The notes beneath the pieces were generated by a model. That model did no database searches. It was not told the origin of the DNA and saw only the letters and a list, made by a program, of their open reading frames with translations. Below are positions 1 through 13,579 of a stretch of 64,000 bases of DNA, piece by piece (the stretch's first letter is position 1; each line of letters begins with the position of its first letter). Made by a program: the position numbers and the translations under genes. Source of the DNA: Fasciolopsis buskii (lineage: Eukaryota; Platyhelminthes; Trematoda; Plagiorchiida; Fasciolidae); the NCBI GenBank assembly GCA_008360955.1, contig LUCM01003367.1, positions 86,496 through 150,495 of the forward strand, read 5' to 3'.

Positions 1-2030
1 TTTATTTTTCAAACACAACTTCTATTTTTCATATTACTATTAAGTTAGCTTACAACCAAACAAACTAAGTCCCCAATTTGCTTTTTACTTCTCTAAAAGA
101 AGACCACAGATAGAGTAACAGAATGACATTCTGTTCCGTGAGCACACCATTTGGGTGTGTACAGAAGTGGTGCGGTTTTCATGTTTCTGATTTAAAAGCG
201 GTATGTTTATCGTTAAAACTCTCTAGGATCAAATAAAACTTTGCCTTTGTTCTCTGAGACAGCTCATAATGTGTGTTCGAAAGCCTTCTTCACGGTTCAT
301 CAACATACGCTAAAACTGCACTGCGGGAATGATGATGTTTCAATACACTAATATTCCCAAGTATTCAGCTGACGTTCGCCAAATTGGTGCCTTTAACTCA
401 TCTGACTTTGGGATCGTCTTGATGGAAGCGTTTCAAACAATTCCAAGTGATTGAGTGTATTATAAGAATAGGTGTTAAAATTGATATACACGTGTTTAAG
501 AATATTTACGGAGCAAGCAAAAGCTTAAAAATGGCGAACATTAAAATTTTTGTGGCTACTTTGAACTATATTATGGACAATGTGCTGTTCGGAGACGAAG
601 GCAACACACTGTCCGTTTTTAATGCCGCAGTCGACCTCAAATTCCCCTTTCATTGGGTACTTACAAAGATAATCCCCGCAATATTTTATCAGGCGGTTAC
701 CCATCCACCGCTTCTACGATATTGATGACTAACTGTTGAATTCAGGAGTTTGTCTTGCTGTTGGGGTCATAGCAGCGTTAAAGTGGCCCATTAGCAAAAT
801 ACTACCAATTTTCGCATGGATTACCACGGCCTGAATGCGTACACATTTAATAGTTAGATTACCTTAAAGCCCCCGTGGCTACCATGAGATACACTTGTGA
901 ACATTGATTTTATAAGAGTTTTGGGTTGGATGTCCATCTCATAGCCTCAAAATTGGTTTGAAACACAAAATAAATCGCCACGTGCACTACTCACCACAAC
1001 ACGGTTTCTCCGGTTACGCACACCCTTCAGTGTGACAGCAGATAGAATAAAACTTAAGAGACATCTCTAAAATTCAATATTCACAAGGTTTCATTGTTTG
1101 GTCTTATATGGATAGCTAGGGTTCTACGTTCCCATGGATGATAAACACTTAGCTTATGTTCTGTTCAGTTTGGTTTGACTGGCAAAATACAACTGCACAT
1201 ACAACTTTTGTGGCGGTTGCAGCAAGCAACTCTCTCAACAAACAGAATTGGTTGGTTTTACATTTTGGCCAATAAACGACAAACCGAACCGCTTCCCCTT
1301 ATTAAAACTGTAGGCAAGTTACCTTGCATGGCAACAATAGCATCGAAGAATTGCAGCTTGGATGCCGTTTTTAAAACGAGTAGCATTTTAAAAGCCTTCT
1401 GACTGTTGCCTGATGCAATTGGAAGTGAAACACATTAAAAGTCGTGGGCAAATACATACTGTGAGACAGTTAGCTGATTGTTGAAAAATCGCTCTCAGTT
1501 TTTTGGGACTAAGTGAGACAACAGAACTTCGGTGCTAGAAATCGTCTAAGATTTGTGATCGATTGGTGCGACGTGGTCTTCCATAAACTTCATAACAAAG
1601 AGCATCTACAGCTGACCTTTTAGGCCACATTATCATTAGTGAATCCAATTACTTGGGGTATTGCAGTATATGAACTGCGGGGTAGCAGACAAGTACCATC
1701 TCGGCGTAGCAACGGTGCGCACCAACATATATTACTATAAAGGTCACAGAAGTGAATCCCTAAGTGAGTCCGTAGAATCAGCATGACTGGTTATAATCAT
1801 CGTCACAAATATCACCATCACCATCGTCATCATCATCGTCATCACCGTTCAGGGCTGAACAGAAAGGCAAGCCTCACTGACCGCTGCCTTTCCCCAGAGT
1901 TACACATTTCTATAAAAAGAGTGCATATTCAAGGGGAAAAGGGATTGGACCTAAACGGGCAGGAGAAGATTAGAATGCTGCTGTGGCTAACAAATGGAAG
2001 AGTCTAACTTTACAAGTCTTTCAATCTTAA
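1..2030. other. No gene recognised
   Basis: AT-rich sequence with only short chance reading frames. A frame at 447-725 has no recognisable domain and no convincing splice context. The only structured part is the CAT/CAC microsatellite near 1.8 kb, listed separately. Confidence 0.5.
1796..1848. repeat. Imperfect CAT/CAC trinucleotide microsatellite
   Basis: A run of cat, cac and cgt trinucleotides of about 50 bases is visible directly. A short reading frame over it translates as a His-rich stretch. This is a product of the repeat and not evidence for a metal-binding protein. Confidence 0.75.
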
Positions 2031-2039
2031 GGAATCAGT

Positions 2040-3470
2040 AGAAAATGACAATACGATCTCTACTGTTTGCGATATCCTTCAATGCCTCCAGTCGACTAGG
2101 TCACGAGTCTTTCGGACCCCAACGACGAAGACGTGAGACACTTAATTTACCTAAGTTCATTGCATTTTCTCATCCCGCGTAGCCACGCCATCTGTTGACT
2201 TTCACGTGGATTCTTCCATTCAATGGGAGGATACACAGAATAGGGAACGATATGGTAGACGAGTGTTTGCCATATGCAACACGTGACCCAACCAGCGTAG
2301 TCCACTAAGTTTCATACTCTGATACAAGGTATTCTAAGAGCCGGCACCTATTATTAGATTTATAACCTCTACATTATTTACTTGGTCACTCCATCCAATC
2401 CTAGCCCTAATACGTAGACATCGGTGGTTGAAAACCTTTAACCGACGAACATCTCCCACAAGAATATTTCATGTCTCACAACCGTACAACAAAAATGAGC
2501 GCACTGCGGCACAGTACACACAACCTTTCAACTTTAGTGAAATATCAGGCCGACGTCACAAGTGGTTCAGTCCAGCGTAAACTGCTCGAGCCTTGGATAT
2601 ACGCGTGTTTACCTCTACTGACGAGCTGCCATCGTTCGACACAAAGCTACCAAGGTATGTGAAACGGTTCACAGTCGTTATTTCTTCTCCATCCAGTATC
2701 AACTTTGGCGCTGCTGTCGTCCAGTCCTGCAAAAGTACTTGGCACTTGCATTTTGAAGGTGCAAAGCACATGCCAAGCAGAGAAACCAATCGCGAGAATC
2801 TAACTGGTGCCCATTGTGCATAGTCCGCGGATTCGAAAAGGCACAAGTCGTCATTTTTGATTTCTAGATAACATAGCTCCCCTCCTTTTACCAGTTTGAT
2901 TCTTACATCCTCCAGACCTCCTAAAGTATCTTCCATCACCTCGTTCGTGATGAAGTCGAGCAGGAATTAAGAGTAAGGACTCCCTTGTCGAATGCTGCTA
3001 GTCGTTTTGAATGAACCTCATAGTTCACCGTATAACCTCATGTGACCATAGACATGCGAGTACAATGCTTGCAACTGGTTTACGAAATTCGTTGGCATAC
3101 TCTTCCGGCGGAGAGCACTGAAAAGTGCTGGCCGATCCACTGAGTCGAAATCCCCTTTCTAGTCGAGAAAGACTACGAACGTTGGGCATCGGTGGGTGTG
3201 GCGCGTTTCTAGCACTTGACAAAGAGTGAATATCTGTTCTTTACTGCTTTTCCCTTTTCATAAGCTGGATAGATGACTGCAATTCCACTTCCGTTGGGGG
3301 ATCAAGTGACATCTTCCAATGATTCGCAACTGCAAACGTCGGTTTAAATATGTTAGTATTTGGCCAGCTTAACTGATCCTTGAATTTCTCAGCTCCAAGT
3401 TTCAGCTCTTGTTGCCTACCATGGATGAGTCTTCCATTCCTAACACACACGACTTCAAAAGCCAAATTTG
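2040..3470 (-). pseudogene. LINE reverse transcriptase domain, broken
   Basis: The finger region at 3465-3240 ends in a PTEVELQSSIQLMKREKQ block. The palm around 2940-2820 has NEVMEDTLGGLEDV followed by the catalytic loop. Where the family normally has YADD this copy reads KNDD, so the two aspartates remain but the Tyr-Ala is lost. It continues with FAPSKCK, FTYLGSFVSNDGSSS and SKARAVYAGLNHL, then the C-terminal HRCLRI...RIGWSDQV and LSGLRWLGHVLHM blocks down to about 2100. The part between the fingers and the catalytic loop is shortened and shifted. Confidence 0.8.
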
Positions 3471-3675
3471 GCCGCTGTGGCGCATAAGCTTGAAAAGTCT
3501 TTGACTGAAGCGGACGCTTCCTCCATCCCCTCGGCTACCTTAACTCACCAGTTTTTGCAGTCATCCTTATGGCTTTTCGTCAACTGACGCTGCAACTGTC
3601 CATGTATCTTATTCACCCCTTTGTAGCTGGAAAGCTGGCGTTTTGCTCCATTAGACCCAGCGACCCTTGCGAGAT

Positions 3676-4450
3676 TCAGTGTCTTTGGTAAACGCTAGAT
3701 CTAGGATCACAGGCGAAATCTGCTGACAAACGCATAGCCTGCTTAATTTGATCCCACTGCTCGTTTACATTGCTGCTCGTCGAAGTTCTTAGTTCCTCGG
3801 ATAGTTTCTGTTTACAAATGTTGCGAACAGCCAAATGTCGGAAATTCGTACTAGATAGAAACAAACGATTGTCTGCACAGAATTGGAGAAGTCTTTCTCC
3901 GTCATCTCTCTGCTGAGCAGGCAAGGCGCATCGCCCACCTAAGCAGGACTCTGATGTGCTCAGTTTTCCAACTTGTGCATTAAAATCACCTTCTACGGTT
4001 ACAATACAAGAGCCTCTGCAGTTCTTAAAAAGAGTTTTGCATGTCAGTGCAGTCTGGTAAGCCGTATACCGAGAAGACAAACAAACTGCGCTTAACACTA
4101 TTATCCTCCCGGAAGCCGACTGATCCCTGCAGTCTCACGGTGCACAAACGACTGTTGACTGGGATCCAATCTAAAAGGGCTGCTTCAACCTTCTCACTCA
4201 AGACTATTCCCACGCCACGGTGACCCTTGGCTTGTTTTGCTTCGCCTCCTGAAGTGTGTGGGGAATATCTTGATGAGATATTTGGCGCGGGTAGCTGAAT
4301 TACTCTATTTGCATCCTGAGTTCATGTTTCCTTGAAACAGCAGACGTTAGCCGAAAGTGAGCCCACTGTCAGAGCCAAACATGCCTGTTGGCGAGCCTGC
4401 ACTAAAGTGGGCACATTGAAGGAATCGAGATTCAGAAGCTGACAAGGCTT
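3676..4450 (-). pseudogene. LINE endonuclease domain, frameshifted
   Basis: In the intact element this domain nicks the target DNA to prime reverse transcription. Three frames must be combined. The piece near 4213-4025 contains EKVEAALLDWIPVNSRLCTV, a hallmark block of this family. The piece at 4098-3676 contains GDFNAQVG, GGRCALP, DNRLFLSSTNF and a following VNEQWDQIKQAM block that precedes the reverse transcriptase. The N-terminal block near 4450-4330 resembles the start of the same domain in the 38.7 kb relic. Frameshifts near 4050 and stops upstream leave it non-functional. Confidence 0.8.
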
Positions 4451-4479
4451 GGGAAAACGTGAGCTAACAGACTGAAAAC

Positions 4480-7465
4480 CACCTACCACACTACTTGACA
4501 TTGAACCGTTACGAGTATCGGGTGTGTGATCATTGGGTACCCTATGGGCAAAGAAACTGAGTTGGAGACAGAAGAGACAGATTGAATAAAAGCGAAAGCA
4601 CTCCGGTTGTGCGCCTAATAACCAACGATATCAATAATAAAACCTGGGCCAATTCACACTATGAACCTATTGCTTTGACTTACTAAGGCAGCATTGCTGC
4701 TTCTAGTTGCAAAATTTCTCTGCCAACCCTTAAGACTGGACTGAGGAGTGCAAATATACATCTAAAAATATAGCGTGTTAGCGCAATCCTACGCTGGCAG
4801 ACTGCTCTTTACTTGACATTTATCTGCTTAACCTACATTTGTCTTCTGGTAACACATTGGTGGATCACCGGAATGTACAGTCCAAACAGGAATGTCGAAA
4901 AGAAACTCAAAAGGCCATATTTCTCTACGCTTTCATTGAAGTGTGCCTGCATACGTCGATCTTGTCAGAATACATTGCGACCGTACAAATAGACGACTTT
5001 GGTCCAACTAGGCATTTTTTCCTGCAGTACACAATGTAAGTAAAGTCTGCGAACACCGAAACTAATTCGTAATGTTCTGTTGCCAGCCCATTTTTACGAT
5101 AGTATATTGAATATGCCAAAGATCTTTCTAAACCTCACAGTTTCTACATTGGATATCTTTTAATGTTTAAAATTGTTTCGGAAACTTACGGAATCGAACA
5201 CCAACCACTTGATCACTGGCACGTATTCAGATAGTAACATGTGCTGCGACCTTTTTCGTCTCTTGTGTATTTTAACAGATTACCCGTGCTCATTAATTGT
5301 TTGGGAGCGCGTTTGCCACGTGGACTAGCATCATAAAAATGGAAACTTCTTTTTTGTCCACGTTTGTTCACTTTTTGTTCACTTGCCCGGGTATCATTAT
5401 TATGAGCGAATTTAAGTCCACTCTCATATGAAAACACCGCAAACCGGTCAAGGGTGACCCGGTACAAAGTAAAATTGGGACAAAATAAGTCCTGTATGCC
5501 ACTCAGTTTTGCAGTGCACTGCCTTTGCTGTCTTTAATTCAGTCAGTATTTTTAGAACGGATCATAATCGATGGAGTGGCCCACGAAAGACGGAAGACAA
5601 ATGTGCAGTCTATTGAGAACTTTGAATTTAGAGGTGAGTTTGCAGTATATCCTTATATTCTTCATTCTTTGGGCCACGGCAAACCTACGTACAAGCAGCC
5701 TTTCGTGAACAACCCGCAAAAGTTACGTGGGCCCACAGGTAGGTTTGACAAGGGTGACGTAAATATTTGGAACGTTTTGCCAGAGTTAGTCGGTTGTTTG
5801 CGATTTTGGTACTATATTCAAAACAGCCACTTTCATGACCACATAAGGTCATTCTTAGCATCACCGTAGTTTGCTGTAATTTCCTGCTAGAATTAGAAAC
5901 TGAATATGTCAAATCCTGCAACCGGCCGGCTGTCAGAATGGTACACTATGCCACAAAACTTCACGTAGACTTGTCTACAAAGCAGCATCTCTAAGTGTCA
6001 CTTCCAGTGCTGCTTGAATCAGCCAGGAATAATTTGGTTTTGTTAAAAATAAACAAGAGTTCTCCTGTGAATATCACGTGCTACTGGTTAAATTGTCAAC
6101 AAGTGATTAATTTTGCTGTCACGATCAGACCTGCGGCAACTTTGCTCACTCGCCCACTAATCAATTAAGGGGTTGGCAAGGGGGTTCGTTGGTTAGTTAT
6201 TGCCAAATAACATGATTTCTGTTATCTTTCAGGTAGCCAGTGAAATTAACTTAAACCAGACGAAATAATTTTAGCTGACTTTTTGCAAACTCTGCACCTG
6301 TGCCTGTATAGAATACGTTTTGAATGACCACGAGACTTTAACCGGAGTCTTCTGAAATGATCGAAGTTTGATCATCGTAAAAAGAAGAAAATTTATTCGT
6401 AAAAGAGGAAGATAATAATTACAAAATGGGTATTCGTACCGTGAAATGTATATCTACTTCACGGATTCCCATCGAGCAGTTAATTTCACAAATAGGACGT
6501 AAAGACTCGGTGAACTGACTCCTGTAAACAAATTTTTAACCGTTTATTTGCAGATCAACCCCTTCCTGACAATAAATATCGTACAAAATGGGTACACAGT
6601 AACACTAAGTTGCATTACGCACAAACTCATGGCTACTTACCACCAAACAGCTTGTTATTATAAGAATTTACACATAGCCTCAAAAATTACACTTTTTTAT
6701 TTTCGAATAAAGATTTACTTTGGAGTGCATTGGAAAAGGTGGAAAAGTGGAAGAAATAAGTCTTCGGGCCTATCTGGTAACATTTATTTGATGATATGCT
6801 TCTTGAACTCAGCTGTCATTGCAAATATTTTCCAACCCTTAAGCGGAATAAAAAGAAACTGAGGTTCCATGTACGATCGTTTGGGGACACTTGTGCGGCA
6901 AAGGTTGCATATCAGTTTTGATTTGTTTAACCTCATGTGTCTGTGATTCTGCATCATCTCGTGCTCGAGGAGGAAACTGTTAGGGGGAAATTAAAGATAA
7001 AATCGTCCGGTTTACTTTCGTTTTCGGCCGCATTTGCGGTTGGCTGCGGCATAATTGTTGTTTTTTGTCCGACTGTACTATTCAAAACGGAAACGCCTTA
7101 ATATTGATTTTTGACACATCAAGTCAAAAATCCTGAGGACAGTTCCGGCTTCAAAGATATTACTTATTTTTCTAATTCTCTAATTTCATCATCTTAATTT
7201 GTCACGTTCGTGCCACGAGTCCGATTTAATTCGTAGATTCACACCAGGAGTAGCTTGGATCAAGGAATTAAAAAATGGGTTCTTTGCTCTCTTGAAACTT
7301 TGTTTCCAGCCCAATTTGTACTGTGAACTATGAAAGAAGTGCGTCTGTTTTACAAGTCGCGAGTAAAATTACCAAATAAAAATTATATCTTAAGAAGTAT
7401 ATCCCCATGCATTTAAAAGTTAGAGTATATGTATGAATATTGGATCGATGTAATAGTGCTGCAAG
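4480..7465. other. No confident gene; one weak exon candidate
   Basis: No recognisable protein family. A frame at 4839-5039 (+) ends beside a GTAAGT but lacks a convincing acceptor and homology. A 78-nt candidate exon at 5556-5633 (+) is listed separately. The remainder is AT-rich with chance frames only. Confidence 0.4.
5556..5633 (+). other. Possible short internal exon, unknown protein
   Basis: A pyrimidine-rich tract ending in TTTTTAG is followed by 78 open bases and then GAG|GTGAGT, a strong donor consensus. The open frame gives about 26 residues with no family I recognise (it contains NVQSIENFEFR). No neighbouring exon was found, so this may be a chance pairing of splice-like signals. 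Confidence 0.2.
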
Positions 7466-7473
7466 CATAAATA

Positions 7474-7511
7474 AACGTGTATACATATATATATATATAT
7501 ATATATATATG
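7474..7511. repeat. (TA)n microsatellite
   Basis: About 38 bases of nearly pure alternating TA are directly visible, flanked by further TA-rich sequence. No function is implied. Confidence 0.85.
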
Positions 7512-7759
7512 TGAGCACATATAAGCAATGTTTGTTATTTATATAACTCGTTGCTTGGCAACCGACTTCATACTCGGTTTCCAGTGTGCCTTATAAAAAA
7601 CTGATAAAACTGCGATCAGTTTTGCGATGCTTTCTTTTATTTCTGACCAGCGTTAACAAAAAGCAAAGATGTCAGAATTCTTCTTGCAGAATCTACTGAT
7701 CGCTGGTAACGCGACAACCTATAAAATAAAAAACGAAGGAAACGGTAGCATTTTTATTA

Positions 7760-8035
7760 TATGCTTGATGCATGAATGCAATGGAAGATTAATAGTCCAT
7801 AGTCGTTAAGACTTACCGCACCCTGGGAAGGAGTTGGGTTCGGCAACCAAAACCCTAGGACTTACAGCGGCAGTGAACGACATAAAGTCTCAATATATCA
7901 AATGGATTTAAGACGACGAGGACAGGGAGTTGTCATCCGCCACGAAAGTGACAGGCGGATCGGGAATTCGAACTTGTGATTTTTTTAGAACGACAAGTAC
8001 TTGGTCTACTCGACAACCACAGTTCACCACGAAAA
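7760..8035 (-). repeat. Possible tRNA-derived SINE
   Basis: Read on the minus strand, the segment has an A-box-like block (GTGGTTGTCGAGTAG, about 8020-8006). About 30 bases later comes a B-box-like block (AAGTTCGAATTCC, about 7975-7963), the internal RNA polymerase III promoter arrangement of tRNA-headed SINEs. A non-tRNA body follows, ending in an AT-rich stretch near 7760. No second copy was found in the window and the head does not fold obviously into a functional tRNA, so the SINE call is tentative. Confidence 0.4.
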
Positions 8036-8059
8036 GTTTGCACTTTCTAGCTTCCTCGG

Positions 8060-11000
8060 GGCTTTATTCAATTTTCGCCTCTTTTTTCATCATTGCACTG
8101 GTCTAGAAATAAGTCGAAACCACCGCAGCCACTGATTCATCGAACTAACTGCAGAGCAATTGATTTTGTCAGGGTAATTAGATGCATGGCACAACTAAAA
8201 GAAGACTTAAAACACCTAAGGTCCACCTGTGTATGTTTGACTTCCTGAAACAGATTACAAGGCGTTTTCACTTATAATTTTTTAATTCGGTCCCTTAGAG
8301 GGTCGAATCACCATAAATCAAATCAAGTTTCCTCAACACTTTTGTTCATGATTCTGTTTATAGTAATTGACCTCGTCGGCATCGACATAGTCGGCGACTT
8401 CTAATCTGAGTAGTCTATGAGCAAAAAGAACTACCAAACGATGACAATGGCAAATTAGGTTGCCTAACTAACTGTACTGTCCCCGTACCGGAATGGAGTC
8501 ACGCAAACCTTTCAGCCACCACATTCTATTATCACACACTGGAAGAACTATCAGCAAAGTGGTTGTAACCAATGCAAAATAATAAAACCAGAAATTCAAC
8601 GTCAGACAAAGCCGGATAAGTGCATTGGCAAACGACGACTTCTATTACCGAGGTCATTTTGGTAGCACACAACCTTCCGGTAATATGTCATCATGAAAGT
8701 TTACAAACCGCGCCTCAAAGAATAAGACGGTGATTTGCGATATCCCCATCCTTGAGGGCAAGCCGGTTGAGGAAAATTTCACGCTCTCCTTACGACAGTT
8801 GTATAAGTATTTCATATGAATGAGACGAATTCTCTAACGTCAGAACAAACGTATGGCTTTTTTCGAAAAGCCTTATTAGACAAACGAAAAGGTGAGCGGA
8901 ATGAAACTGGGATCAGGGACAGTGTATGTGGTACAAGAATCAAGATCCAGTTTGCTTACTTTCAAAATAATACGCTACTCTAGGAAATTCGAAGTGTTGC
9001 GTGAATTTATCGCCAGTTGATTTTTTTCCGATGCCGCCCACCTGACAGTTTTTTTGTAAAACGTTATCAGAATTTTCTGAGAAGTCTTGATTAAAAGAAT
9101 AGCCTTCTTCGGAAAAAGGGCCATGATACACATGAAAATTTTTTGATTGCGGCAATCGTCGTTAATATTTAATGGGAACAGTGGTGTGGTTAAACCAAAC
9201 AATTTGAACCGAAGCAAGCACTCCGTAGCGTGAATCAATCGTGGAGTTCATTACGGACCAATTCATTCAGCGTTCCGCAGAATAAAATTCGTCCTCGAGG
9301 CTCGTGCATCCAAACCGTTCTGTCATCAGCGGGTGTCGGCAGCTTCTAACGCTGCTAATGTTTTTTTTTCTAAAGAACAGAACACCTAGTGCATTACCAA
9401 TTAAAGCAAACGCAAGCTTGCTCGATGCGTCAACTGTGGATACATCATCAACTTGCTGTGCCGCCGATCTGTTCCATAGTAATATCCTCCTGTTGGTGAA
9501 CAACGTGACTCTGCTTTGAGATCCAGGGTAGCCTGACTGCAGGGTCAGTCTGTACTGCGGAGTAGTAACACGAAAATTTTCTCGAATTTTGTGCCATTCC
9601 TGGGCCATTCGTGATTCTGAGGTTCTCATTCAAGTTACCAAATGCATTTTAGCATCTGAGTAGGAAATTATCGGGGATCTGGAGCATTCTTTCATAGATT
9701 TGGCTCCGTCTGCCTGCTATGGTCTTGATAGTCTTCTTCTGCGCTCTTTCTGAATGATAAATTTCTGCACTTGCAAACAACACTCCAGATATGACCTAAC
9801 GATGGTGGCTCCGACGCTTCTAGTTCCCTATTAGGTATTGTTAACCTGGAACCAAACAGCTTCCCTCGAGTCAAATCCATTGCTTTGGCCTAGTTTGTTG
9901 GGAAATTCGAGGCATTTGTATGCCCTTACACCTAGATACAAGTGGAAGAAGCCCCGATCAGACTATGTCCTCTCCTACCTGTCCATTCTCGTTGGTATCA
10001 TCCTCTGAAACCTGGCCAATTTTGGTAAAATTCCCACATGCGTAACCACAATGGGGATGACTCGGTAACTTCCTTTAGATCCATGCCTCCGTCAAGTCCC
10101 AGGGAGTTCCTGAATATCTCTCATACAGCTCTTGCGCTTCTTGAAACAGTATTCCGAATGAAAAGACTCACTCTGCCTTTCTTGTTTGCTTTATTCTGAA
10201 GTGGTTTGTGACTGAAGATACAATTTGGATGCTTTTTATTGCTAAGTGTTTGTTCTACTTATTTAATGATTAGCGTTAGTCATCTTGGGACGCGTTTGCC
10301 GAGGAATCTCTTAAAATATTCAAGGAGTCCACACTATTTTGTATCAAAGTCGTTTTTACCAAAACATCCGAATACCATTCAATTTTTCTAATTAAAATAT
10401 TTTGTTACAGTTTAAACAACCATGTCCTCATCGGGGGCACGTTTCATTATGCGTACGCAACCAACATATTATTATATGTGAAACTAGTCCCAATTCCTTG
10501 TTTGTCACAAGCTTTGTGCTATCTCTGTCACCGTTAGTCTAAATTTTTTCATCGTCTTCAGTCGTGATCGACAGAAATCGAACTTTTCTCGAAAGTTAGC
10601 TTGAATGAATTTGTCATGCAACTCGTCGAGTGTCCGGTGCCAAACAACATTGAACCAGAATTATTTGGCCAATCTTCTTTCAGTACACGCGTTGTAATGC
10701 TACCCCAATACTACTACACCCTCTCAACGAGTAGTTTTCAAGTAATTTAAGGTAAATATGCACTTTGGTGGGAAATCTTCCATGGAATCTTGATTTTCAG
10801 AAGACGGTCAACTCGAATTGCACCGAAAGTGGTGTAGAATTGAGACTTAGAGCTGGTCCTTCATTGCAGGGGCAATTTTCGCTTGAGCATCCCAAAGACC
10901 TAAGGCTAGCCAGGGAGTTCGCCTCAAGTTGGCAGGTGGCTCTTAATTCAGATGTGTTCCACGCTGGCTTGCAGTTAAAGTATTGCTTGGTCGGTGGGTC

Positions 11001-13570
11001 ACGCGATCGAGACGTGTACTTTTATAGATGGAAAACTTGTGGTTCAGGTGATACGTGCACTGGACACTGCACCACCGGTCAGTCACTCCAACTGGGTTTG
11101 CAACGTGCTTTTTTGAACTAGTTATTTCAATTACTTTTCAAAAGAACCGTCGCTTTTCGCGCGGTTTAAAACAATCCACGTAAAAACAAATCCTAAATTT
11201 CTGGCTTTTGTGTTTTGCTGAACTTTTTAAATCAACACTGAAGACTAGAGCAATAAAACCGCGATACAGTTACTTCTTCGTTAGGCTGAGTGCTATTCGT
11301 AAAAGCGCGAATACACATTTTGCGGATGTATTGCTGAATGCTCAAGCAAAATATACTTAGCGGTCAGCTTGTTCAGAAATATTGGCTGCCTCTTGAGAGA
11401 CATTTTAGCCGAACGTGAATTCATGAAGCAAAACTTAAATAAATAAGCAATTAGACGCATGAAGCTCATGTTTTTAGCAGCCGGCATGAACCTCGGCCGG
11501 TAAAGTGAGACCATCTCTTCTTAACAATATTACTGACTCTCTTACTAGAAGTATATGTTGCCATAATGACGTTACATATTTAAAGACTACCGCATGCAAT
11601 GACGAGCATGGGACGTTAAGCGACCGAAGCCCAAGTATATTCAAAATAGTCCATGTCTACTTCACCCGTCCACGCGACTAAAATCAAACTGTCATACTGT
11701 CGGGAATAAACGTTATTTTTATCCATTGAGAATAATATTCAAAACGTAACAGTAGAGTACCTGATAATCGAAACGTGTCGTTTATCTGAAAAGATCGGAC
11801 AAATTTGCTTCATAGGTCCATATCTGTTGCTGCAATCAATCGATCAAGGCATTCCAAAGTTTGCACTAAATTGTAACAAATTAAAGTAAGGCATATTGTG
11901 CAGTTTTTTACTACCGTCGTGCGTAATGGTTTCAACACCTCAAAAAATGGTACACAATTTTGTACAGAGAGAAATGTCTACTGCATTCTGTTCATAGGAA
12001 TTGTTTACACGTGCAGGGACCAGAAGCAATCACGGCCAGATCAATGCATCACACCAAAATGACGCAAAATACGACGAAAAATCGTGACACAATTCGAAAT
12101 ATTTCAACAGCATACTCAGATAATTTCCTGTGGGAGAAAATTTATTGTGACTTTTACTTAATTCAACTAGGCAATAGAAACTATTAAAACATTCTATAGT
12201 TGTTTCGTCCTTATTAGGAAACATTTGCAGAACTTTTCATCGTGCCTGAACTGAGACGCGAAACAAAGTGGAACATCTGTGAACCCACGTATGTGCTGGG
12301 ATGGCTCAGGCATCAGGACCACATAATAGAACACTCAGAACAGTTACTGATATTTACAGGCCACAGAAGTTTGCGCACCGGATCAGCAACTTGCAGGTAA
12401 CGATGTCTTCTCGGTCATTATAGAGGATATGGAAGGGCTTTGTTTCTGAATGAAAAGACATACTTGGTATTTGATGCCCGTATTGTAAATAGAGTAGTAA
12501 ACGTGAGGTTTATTGAGCTTTCCTCTACTGTTACAGTAGAAAAGCCAATAACATTTTCACACAGCGTGCAACTGTGCCTGGCGTTAAGCCAATTATTTGC
12601 GCTTACGCACTTCCATCGAGTCAGCTAGTTTGATCGTCTCCAAAGAAGTGATCATGCGAAATTAAACTTCATAATTGAATTTGGAAGTGGACGCGTGAAA
12701 ATCAATGCGAGTTCCACAATGTATGAAGCTAATTATGGATTCGAATTGTTCTTTTATTTCCAAGACTTGATTGCTTTCCTTTCGAAACATCCAGTGCCGT
12801 TCGTTAGTTGACTAGAGGATTTTTTTAAAGGTTCGCCTTAAGAATCATTTGCGGCCACCGTTGGGTCTGTTTAATTTCTCTTCACAATCTGATCTAATCT
12901 GTGATTTCCGTCATTTGAAAAATTGTTTGCTTCACACGGTACCCCCGTGTCAGCAAGTGGCCAAAATCTTTCTATCCCCAGACTTCATTTTTACTATAGT
13001 TCTGATAAACCATTTTGGTGTGCTAATTGATGCTGTAAAATTCCAATCGTCTAGACCGTCCAAGCATTTGGGCCGTCGGTGGCCAAGAGAATAACATCAT
13101 GTCGTTTGATTCCAAAGGTCCTCATTCATTCAGCAATCGTTCAATGAACTCGGCTCCTTTCATGAAATATTGCACAATTGTTGTATGGTAAAACAAACAG
13201 TAGCAGACAAGTTGTTATCTGATTCGTATGCTTTTAAGTACTTCTATGATGAACATGAAATTTTGCATTAAACTGCATCCCAGTTCAGACGACTTTTGGA
13301 TGTTATATACTGCTGAAAACTATTGATTTCCCGTTAGTTTAAAACAAATTGATCCTTTGATACTACCACATCGCTAAGTGTTTTTGGGAGCTATTCTTGG
13401 GATGTCATGTGACTTTATAGGAATTTAGAAACAAGTCTGTTTTAGGAAAAGTTTTTGAATATCACACTTTCTCTTTCTGAAACATATGTTACAAAAAGTG
13501 AAGCCTATCTGGCCTTATCAGGACCAAAGGACGTAAGGAGTGTATCCGAAAATCGATGCGCTCTGTATTG
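8060..13570. other. No gene recognised
   Basis: Many short frames, none with a recognised domain. A frame at 10765-11121 (+) starts next to a TTTTCAG acceptor-like site and is Cys-containing, but it has no homology I can name. Minus-strand frames at 9267-9629 and 9692-9880 are open but unrecognised and could be unrecognised repeat sequence. Confidence 0.4.
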
Positions 13571-13579
13571 GTCTTAATT

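Larger units (their letters stand above)
2030..4480 (-). mobile_element. RTE/SR2-like LINE relic, nearly full ORF length
   Basis: This is the most complete LINE in the window, read right to left. It begins with the endonuclease N-terminus (about 4450-4200) and runs through the catalytic part with the motif GDFNAQVG (about 3990). Next come the linker to the reverse transcriptase (about 3465-3240), the palm and thumb (2939-2556), and the conserved C-terminal end with a GWSDQVNN block and the GLRWLGHV motif (about 2420-2290). The frame is interrupted by several stops and shifts, so the copy is dead. The same amino-acid blocks recur in the relics at 25.9, 38.7 and 46.6 kb, showing one family. Assignment to the RTE/SR2 group rests on recall of trematode elements and is inferred. 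No target-site duplication was located. Confidence 0.85.

Noticed and set aside
1783..2007. His-rich small protein
   Set aside because: The His run is a translation of the CAT/CAC microsatellite; no splice context or conservation.
4839..5039. Frame ending near GTAAGT
   Set aside because: No convincing acceptor and no homology.
10765..11121. 118-codon frame starting near a TTTTCAG
   Set aside because: No family recognised, no donor at a suitable place, no neighbouring exon; kept only as an unassigned frame.
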